A stretch of DNA of 6,035 nucleotides from an uncultured Candidatus Saccharibacteria bacterium (GTDB lineage Bacteria; Patescibacteriota; Saccharimonadia; Saccharimonadales; Saccharimonadaceae): positions 1-6,035 of the forward strand of contig CALIRX010000003.1 in the NCBI GenBank assembly GCA_938042055.1, in the 5' to 3' direction. Below are positions 1 to 4,144 of the stretch, one piece after another (the first letter of the stretch is position 1; every line of letters starts with the position of its first letter). The translations under genes were made by a program, and so were the position numbers. Below the pieces are notes generated by a model. That model was not told where the DNA came from, ran no database searches, and worked only from the letters and a program-made list of their open reading frames with translations.

Positions 1-10
1 TAAAGGTGCC

Positions 11-763
11 ATGTGGGGAATCATCGGCGGAATAATTGGACTAGTCGTAATTATCCTTGGTGTAGTCCTAGCCGTCTTGTTGCTAGGTGGTCCAAGCAAG
101 GCAGATTATAAAGCTGCTGTAGACAAAGTGAACGATACAATCGAAATTTACAATAAAGCTTCGACGTCACTTTCGTATGTTTCTACTTCAGAGACTAAAA
201 CATCACTAGAGTCTACTCGCAAAAAACTTGCCTCGACAAAGGATGAAGTTGACGGTAAATTAAACGAGCTAGGCAAGATGAAGGCTATTACTGGCGACAA
301 AGAGGTTCGTGAAAAGTATGATGCTTTGAAAAATAAGCTAGGTAAGTTTGATTCTGCAGTAGATGCTTTTGATGAAGTTTACGGAAAGATACTTCCAGCA
401 GTAGCTGATTTTTCTGACAGCAGCAACAGCTCTAATATATCCACCTTAGAAAGCGCAGTTAAGAAAGCTCGACAGGATCTTAAGGGTGCAGACATTAAGA
501 ATGAGCACAACAAGAAATTCGTCAAGGACTTTACTGCTCAATTGGAAAAACTTGAAGAAATGTTGCCAAAAGTTGCTGAGATGAAATCTGATTATAAAAA
601 ATACGACTCTAACTATATCAGTGATTTTTACGACACTCTTACCGCGATACAGAAGACTGCCCGCGAATGGTCTTCGGGACTACAAAAAATAGCAGAAGAG
701 GGTGAAATTCGCGATGAATTAAATAACCTAGGAACTATATTGGTAAACAAGGTAAATAAATAG
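11..763 (+). CDS. Membrane-anchored helical protein of unknown function (N-terminus possibly cut by window edge)
   Basis: I do not recognise this protein. From the ATG at 11 it has 250 residues. Residues 3-26 form one strongly hydrophobic membrane segment that opens with closely spaced glycines (G3, G6, G7, G10), a possible helix-packing face. No lipobox cysteine or cleavage site is visible, so it should stay as an uncleaved signal anchor with the rest probably outside the cell. The rest (about 30-250) is charged, Lys/Glu/Asp-rich and almost certainly alpha-helical or coiled-coil, split by a Ser/Asn linker around 135-144. It has no cysteine and no enzyme motif. The frame is open back to the window edge (Lys-Gly-Ala precede the ATG), so the true start may lie upstream. 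The purine stretch at 2-6 is only a weak ribosome site. Alanine is mostly GCT/GCA and CTA/GTC/ATC codons are common, unlike the next gene. An intrinsic terminator follows the TAG stop. Confidence 0.75.
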   Translation: MWGIIGGIIGLVVIILGVVLAVLLLGGPSKADYKAAVDKVNDTIEIYNKASTSLSYVSTSETKTSLESTRKKLASTKDEVDGKLNELGKMKAITGDKEVREKYDALKNKLGKFDSAVDAFDEVYGKILPAVADFSDSSNSSNISTLESAVKKARQDLKGADIKNEHNKKFVKDFTAQLEKLEEMLPKVAEMKSDYKKYDSNYISDFYDTLTAIQKTAREWSSGLQKIAEEGEIRDELNNLGTILVNKVNK

Positions 764-783
764 TTTTACTAAATATCAGAAGC

Positions 784-809
784 GCCTCGTTTCTTGCGGG
801 GCATTTTTT
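784..809 (+). terminator. Rho-independent terminator after the membrane protein gene
   Basis: A 6-bp stem (784-789 GCCTCG with 797-802 CGGGGC, one T-G wobble) closes a 7-base loop and is followed by A and six T (804-809). It lies 21 bases after the TAG stop and should end the upstream transcript. The last T of the tract is also part of the next gene's extended -10 element. Confidence 0.85.
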
Positions 810-817
810 GATAGAAT
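809..817 (+). promoter_or_regulatory. Extended -10 promoter for the UDG gene, probably giving a leaderless mRNA
   Basis: The sequence reads TG-A-TAGAAT: an extended -10 dinucleotide at 809-810 followed by a hexamer at 812-817 matching TATAAT at five of six positions. No convincing -35 is seen, which is typical of extended -10 promoters. The hexamer ends six bases before the ATG at 824, so the predicted transcription start falls on or next to the A of the ATG. No Shine-Dalgarno-like purine run occurs between the terminator and the ATG, which agrees with leaderless translation. Confidence 0.6.
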
Positions 818-823
818 AAATAT

Positions 824-1405
824 ATGGACAAGCAGGCTAAATTGGATGCGTTGGCGGAAGAAATTGTAAAAGAGAAGGTTTGCTCGGATTTGGCGAATCA
901 GGCGACGCAATTAGTTATGGGCGATGGAAATCCTGATGCTGATATCGTTTTTATTGGCGAGGCGCCGGGGAAGAATGAAGATTTGCAGGGCAAGCCGTTC
1001 GTTGGCGCTGCGGGAAAATTCCTTGATGAAATGCTAAAATCTGCCAATTTGCAACGTTCAGATGTATATATTACTAATATTGTTAAGTATCGACCGCCGA
1101 ATAATCGCGATCCATTACCAGAGGAAAAGCGTCAATTTTGGCCATATTTACTCAGGCAATTAGAAATTATCCAGCCAAAGGCTATTTTGACCTTAGGGCG
1201 GCACAGTGGCGGCGGATTTATTCCGGGATTGCAGATCAGTAAAGAACACGGTCGTCCACGTAAAGTGCGTTTGCATGAACTTGAATTCGTAGTGATTCCG
1301 TTATATCATCCAGCCGCTGCGCTTTATAACGGCGGTATGCGTCAGACTTTAATTGACGATTTTATTCAGGCTGTGGAATTTGTGAAGAAGAACAGCGACG
1401 CTTAA
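824..1405 (+). CDS. Uracil-DNA glycosylase, family 4-like, lacking the Fe-S cysteines
   Basis: This 193-residue protein should remove uracil from DNA (from cytosine deamination or dUMP misincorporation), starting base-excision repair in the cytoplasm. Family 4/5 motifs are clear: GEAPG at 45-49 followed by ED and GKPFVGAAG (uracil-binding motif 1, about 45-64), TNIVKYRPPNNRDP (84-97), and the C-terminal catalytic-loop motif HPAAALYN (162-169; relatives usually have HPxxLLRN). Length is normal for the family. The oddity is the metal site. Family 4 enzymes hold a 4Fe-4S cluster with four cysteines (CxxC near the N-terminus, C in VKCRPP, and one about 15 residues on). Aligned by eye to the Thermus thermophilus enzyme, these positions are K18, S21, Y89 and F105. 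The only cysteine is C20, so no cluster can form. The ATG at 824 is the only sensible start and has no ribosome site. No terminator follows before the next promoter, so read-through into the Rrf2 operon is possible. Confidence 0.9.
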   Translation: MDKQAKLDALAEEIVKEKVCSDLANQATQLVMGDGNPDADIVFIGEAPGKNEDLQGKPFVGAAGKFLDEMLKSANLQRSDVYITNIVKYRPPNNRDPLPEEKRQFWPYLLRQLEIIQPKAILTLGRHSGGGFIPGLQISKEHGRPRKVRLHELEFVVIPLYHPAAALYNGGMRQTLIDDFIQAVEFVKKNSDA

Positions 1406-1418
1406 TTAGACTATTTTC

Positions 1419-1447
1419 TTGCAAAAGTTTCCTAGACGTAGTATAGT
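1419..1447 (+). promoter_or_regulatory. Sigma-70-type promoter of the Rrf2-YhgE operon
   Basis: A -35 TTGCAA (1419-1424, four of six consensus bases) is separated by exactly 17 bases from a -10 TATAGT (1442-1447, five of six). The start should be near 1453-1455, giving a leader of about 37 bases. A second -10-like TATTAT at 1462-1467 exists but lacks a matching -35. Confidence 0.6.
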
Positions 1448-1455
1448 GGATAGTC

Positions 1456-1474
1456 GATATCTATTATATCTAAG
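1456..1474 (+). repeat. Tandem/inverted repeat just downstream of the promoter, possible Rrf2 operator
   Basis: ATATCTA occurs at 1457-1463 and again at 1466-1472, a 9-base period. The same stretch holds the inverted pair GATAT (1456-1460) and ATATC (1466-1470) around a 5-base centre. It lies immediately after the predicted transcription start and before the ribosome site, a good place for an autoregulatory repressor. Assignment as the Rrf2 operator is inference from position and symmetry only. Confidence 0.4.
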
Positions 1475-1490
1475 TCGAGAAAGGATTTGT

Positions 1491-1925
1491 ATGAGATTAT
1501 CGGGAGCTGTTGAACAAGCGTGTTGCATTATGGCAATTCTGGCGGATCCGAAAAGGACGACGCCGGTAACTAATGATGCGCTGGCGGAAAAGATGCTGGT
1601 TTCGCCGACGTACTTGAAGAAAATTAGTCGGAAATTGGTAATAGCAAAGCTAATCACTTCAACTCAGGGAACTGGTGGCGGATTTATTTTAGCGAGAAAA
1701 ATGAACGAAGTTACGTTGCATGATGTTGTCCTTGCAATTGAAGGAGAATCGCCATTTTTCCAGCCTCAGGGAATTATTGAGAGAGTTTTTCAATCGCGTC
1801 CTCGTCAGGTGGAAATTGGCATGAATATGATAGAAAAGGTTTTTTCTGAAGCGCAGGAAAAGTGGAGTGAATATTTGAAAACTGTGACGCTGGAAGATGT
1901 CGCAAAGGAGGTCGCACATGATTAA
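1491..1925 (+). CDS. Rrf2-family winged-helix transcriptional regulator (no Fe-S cysteines)
   Basis: A 144-residue Rrf2-family regulator, probably a dimeric DNA-binding repressor. The N-terminus MRLSGAVEQ is typical of the family. A helix-turn-helix spans about 27-50, with the recognition helix at S38-K48 (SPTYLKKISRK), then a wing at 58-68 (GTGGGF-LAR) and the ITL-DVV-AIEG-type segment at 74-85, followed by the dimer helix. IscR, NsrR and RirA bind Fe-S clusters through three cysteines in the loop near residues 90-105. None is present here, so this belongs with Fe-S-independent members. The only cysteines are an adjacent pair, C11-C12, in the first helix. The start at 1491 is chosen because AAGGA (1481-1485) lies five bases upstream. 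A longer TTG reading from 1419 would start on the -35 box, before the promoter's own start point. It overlaps the YhgE/Pip gene by eight bases, so that gene is its likely main target along with itself. Confidence 0.88.
   Translation: MRLSGAVEQACCIMAILADPKRTTPVTNDALAEKMLVSPTYLKKISRKLVIAKLITSTQGTGGGFILARKMNEVTLHDVVLAIEGESPFFQPQGIIERVFQSRPRQVEIGMNMIEKVFSEAQEKWSEYLKTVTLEDVAKEVAHD
1904..1911 (+). promoter_or_regulatory. Strong Shine-Dalgarno inside the Rrf2 gene, fixes the YhgE start
   Basis: AAAGGAGG, a near-perfect ribosome site, lies six bases before the ATG at 1918 and within the last codons of the Rrf2 gene. It selects ATG 1918 over the in-frame ATG at 1897, which lies upstream of it, and implies translational coupling of the two genes. 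Confidence 0.85.
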
Positions 1926-4002
1926 AAATAAGATGTTACAAGCCGAGTGGAAGCATTTGTTTAATAATAAAATATTACTGATATCCATGGCTGTGATTTC
2001 GTTTATCCCGATTTTGTATAGTGGATTTTTCTTAGGTTCAATTTGGGATCCGTACGGACAAACAAAAAACTTGCCGGTGGCGTTTGTGAATGAAGATAAG
2101 GGCGCCAGCTTAAATGGCAAATCGCTGAATGTAGGCGAATCTGTCGAGAAAAAACTGAAAGATAATCACGATTTGGGTTGGGAGTTTGTCAGCAAACAGC
2201 AGGCGGACGAAGGCGTGAATAGCGGGCATTTTTATGCAGTGGTAACTATTCCATCCGACTTTTCGCAGAAAGCGGCGTCAATTACCAAATCTGAACCTCA
2301 GCAAGCGGTTATTAATTTTACGACCACGCCAGCGAAAAACTATATCGGTTCGCTAGTCAGTAATCAAGCTGCCGCCAAGGTTAAATCTTCGGTGTCTGAA
2401 CAAATCACTCAGGCGTACGCTAAGGGAATTTTGGAGAATTTGGACAAGCTTGGAATAGGGCTGGATACGGCGGCTAACGGCGCATCAACTTTGCACGACG
2501 GATTAGGGCGATTGCAATCTGGCACACAAACATACGTTGGCGGCGTGAAACAGTTGGCAGTAAACCAGCAATCCTTGACTGGCGGGCTGGCGCAACTCAG
2601 CGACGGTTCTCGTAAATTGCAGGCGGGATTGGAGCAATTGTCGAACAATTTGCCGACCGAATCTCAATTATCGCAATTATCTAGCGGAATGAAACAATTA
2701 CAATCGGGCATAAATCAGTTAAACGCCAGTGTGAGGAATCCATCACCAGTGCTCTTGTCTCAACAAAACAAGGTAGAAACGGAAGCGCAAACTTTAAAGG
2801 AAACAATAGAAGATTCGAAATCCGACTTGTTGGCGGTGGGCGATACTTTGCGGACTTTGGGCGCGCAAGCAGCCGCTTCTGGTAGCGATTCTACGACGAT
2901 AAGTTTGCCGCAAATCAGCAATATTTCTCAAGCATTCACAAAAACTCAGACAATTATCGCGCAGACGGGGACGCTACGTGACGACCTTCAAGTGCTAAAA
3001 CAGCAATTATCAGCGCAACAAACGCAACTTCAGGCTGGAGTTTCTACATTAAACAACGGTGTGAATCAATTGACACCAAACGCAATCACCGCATTTAACG
3101 GCTATAACAGCGTGCGATTTGCGAATAATCAATTGCTGGCGGGCTCGGCAAGCTTAACAAACGGCTTAAATGAAGCGAAATCGGGCAGTCAAAAATTGGC
3201 GAATGGTGCGAGTTTATTAGAAAGTCGCTCGGGCGCGTTAATTGATGGAACTTCGCAACTGGCAAGCGGCGCGGATACGCTGGCGAATAAATTGGCGGAC
3301 GCTTCTAGTCGCATAAAAATTCAACCAACTGGCGCTACGACTCAGCAGCAAATTGCGAATCCAGTGAAGTCGGAAATGACGGAAAAGGGTAATGTTCCGA
3401 ACTATGGCTACGCTTTGTCGCCGTATGTTTTGTCGCTAAGTTTGTTCGTTGGGGCACTCGTTCTGAACGTTATTTATCCGATTCGCAAAACTTTTTCTGA
3501 GCAGGAAAGTGCGATTCGTTGGTGGCTATCCAAAGCTTCGGTGGCTGGCATGGCGGCCTTTATGCAAGCAACGATTTTGATGTTGGTGATGGTGTTTTTC
3601 TTAGGGCTAACTCCAGAGCATCCAGCGCATTTTATCGGGGCAATTTATCTGACGTCGTTTGCATATATGTCGATTGTGTCGCTTTTGGTGATTGTTTTGG
3701 ATAATCCAGGGCGATTCCTGGCGATGGTTCTTTTGGTGCTTCAATTGGGTTCTAGCGAGGGAACATTCCCAATCCAAACTGCCAACGGATTCTTCCAAGC
3801 AATTAATCCGCTAGTGCCGATGACTTACTCGATTCGTGCATTGCGCCAGGCTATTTCGGGCGGGTTAGATAACGCATTTTACGGCGGCAGTATGTGGGTT
3901 TTGGTTGGATTCTTGTTGGTGGCTAATTTATTGACAATCGGCTTCTTTGCTTATCGTGGCAAGCGTAAATTCGCACACACGTCGGTTGATGGCGATGATT
4001 AA
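1918..4002 (+). CDS. YhgE/Pip-family membrane protein (ABC-2-type permease fold) with Gly/Leu heptad stalk
   Basis: This 694-residue protein belongs to the YhgE/Pip family, which includes the Lactococcus phage infection protein Pip and is related to EsaA of type VIIb secretion. Its biochemical role is not settled; export or a surface receptor role are the usual proposals. Residues 1-60 carry the family's N-terminal domain: a basic start, a membrane helix at about 19-41, then the WDPYG and LPVAFVNED-type segment. Residues about 45-495 should be extracellular and include two heptad arrays of the X-X-X-Leu-X-X-Gly type (188-237 and 374-451) separated by about 100 residues without the repeat. The C-terminal domain has helices at about 503-522, 541-564, 571-594, 599-612 and 659-679, plus the conserved segment GSSEGTFP (611-618) through NPLVPMTYSIRALRQ (630-644). 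No ATPase is encoded next to it. It is co-expressed with the Rrf2 regulator, whose gene it overlaps. No terminator is seen after the TAA. Confidence 0.92.
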   Translation: MIKNKMLQAEWKHLFNNKILLISMAVISFIPILYSGFFLGSIWDPYGQTKNLPVAFVNEDKGASLNGKSLNVGESVEKKLKDNHDLGWEFVSKQQADEGVNSGHFYAVVTIPSDFSQKAASITKSEPQQAVINFTTTPAKNYIGSLVSNQAAAKVKSSVSEQITQAYAKGILENLDKLGIGLDTAANGASTLHDGLGRLQSGTQTYVGGVKQLAVNQQSLTGGLAQLSDGSRKLQAGLEQLSNNLPTESQLSQLSSGMKQLQSGINQLNASVRNPSPVLLSQQNKVETEAQTLKETIEDSKSDLLAVGDTLRTLGAQAAASGSDSTTISLPQISNISQAFTKTQTIIAQTGTLRDDLQVLKQQLSAQQTQLQAGVSTLNNGVNQLTPNAITAFNGYNSVRFANNQLLAGSASLTNGLNEAKSGSQKLANGASLLESRSGALIDGTSQLASGADTLANKLADASSRIKIQPTGATTQQQIANPVKSEMTEKGNVPNYGYALSPYVLSLSLFVGALVLNVIYPIRKTFSEQESAIRWWLSKASVAGMAAFMQATILMLVMVFFLGLTPEHPAHFIGAIYLTSFAYMSIVSLLVIVLDNPGRFLAMVLLVLQLGSSEGTFPIQTANGFFQAINPLVPMTYSIRALRQAISGGLDNAFYGGSMWVLVGFLLVANLLTIGFFAYRGKRKFAHTSVDGDD

Positions 4003-4029
4003 TTGACCTCTGTTATAAAACATTGTTCT

Positions 4030-4058
4030 TTGACAAAATATGAGCGGTTTGCTAATAT
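4030..4058 (+). promoter_or_regulatory. Promoter of the RNase J gene
   Basis: A perfect -35 TTGACA (4030-4035) and a -10 TAATAT (4053-4058, four of six) are separated by exactly 17 bases, and a TG at 4050-4051 adds the extended -10 element. The start should be near 4064-4066, giving a leader of about 80 bases. This makes RNase J independent of the Rrf2-YhgE operon, although no terminator separates them. Confidence 0.7.
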
Positions 4059-4070
4059 AAGAGTACTAAC

Positions 4071-4098
4071 TAGAGGAATTTACATCAGTTCACCTCTA
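4071..4098 (+). promoter_or_regulatory. Hairpin in the RNase J mRNA leader
   Basis: TAGAGG (4071-4076) pairs perfectly with CCTCTA (4093-4098). Two further A-T pairs are possible after a two-base bulge (4077-4078 with 4089-4090), leaving a loop of about ten bases. It sits just after the predicted transcription start and about 30 bases before the ribosome site. The only T run after it (4105-4109) is seven or more bases away, so it is not a normal terminator. A role in mRNA stability or autoregulation is inference. Confidence 0.45.
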
Positions 4099-4130
4099 TA
4101 CCTGGTTTTTGAATTATATTGTAATAAAAA

Positions 4131-4135
4131 AGGAG
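4131..4135 (+). promoter_or_regulatory. Ribosome binding site of RNase J
   Basis: AGGAG preceded by an A-rich run lies nine bases before the ATG at 4145. It supports that start and therefore the reality of the long N-terminal extension. Confidence 0.75.
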
Positions 4136-4144
4136 TATAACAAT

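Noticed and set aside
1419..1490. Longer Rrf2 reading frame starting at a TTG at 1419
   Set aside because: It would begin on the -35 box, upstream of the predicted transcription start, and lacks a ribosome site. ATG 1491 has AAGGA five bases upstream and begins at the family's usual N-terminus.
1897..1917. In-frame ATG at 1897 as the YhgE start
   Set aside because: The strong AAAGGAGG at 1904-1911 lies after it and is ideally spaced for ATG 1918. The seven extra residues do not look like the family's N-terminus.
1689..2120. Minus-strand open frame of 143 codons across the Rrf2/YhgE junction
   Set aside because: It is antisense to two well-supported genes, has no recognisable domain, and is best explained as a shadow of their codon bias.
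4003..4019. TTGACC followed by TATAAA right after the YhgE stop, resembling promoter boxes
   Set aside because: The two hexamers are only five bases apart, far too close for a sigma-70 promoter. The pair at 4030/4053 has correct spacing.
4071..4109. Leader hairpin plus following T run as a terminator or attenuator
   Set aside because: The T run begins about seven bases after the stem and the stem is AT-rich at its base, so it does not fit an intrinsic terminator.
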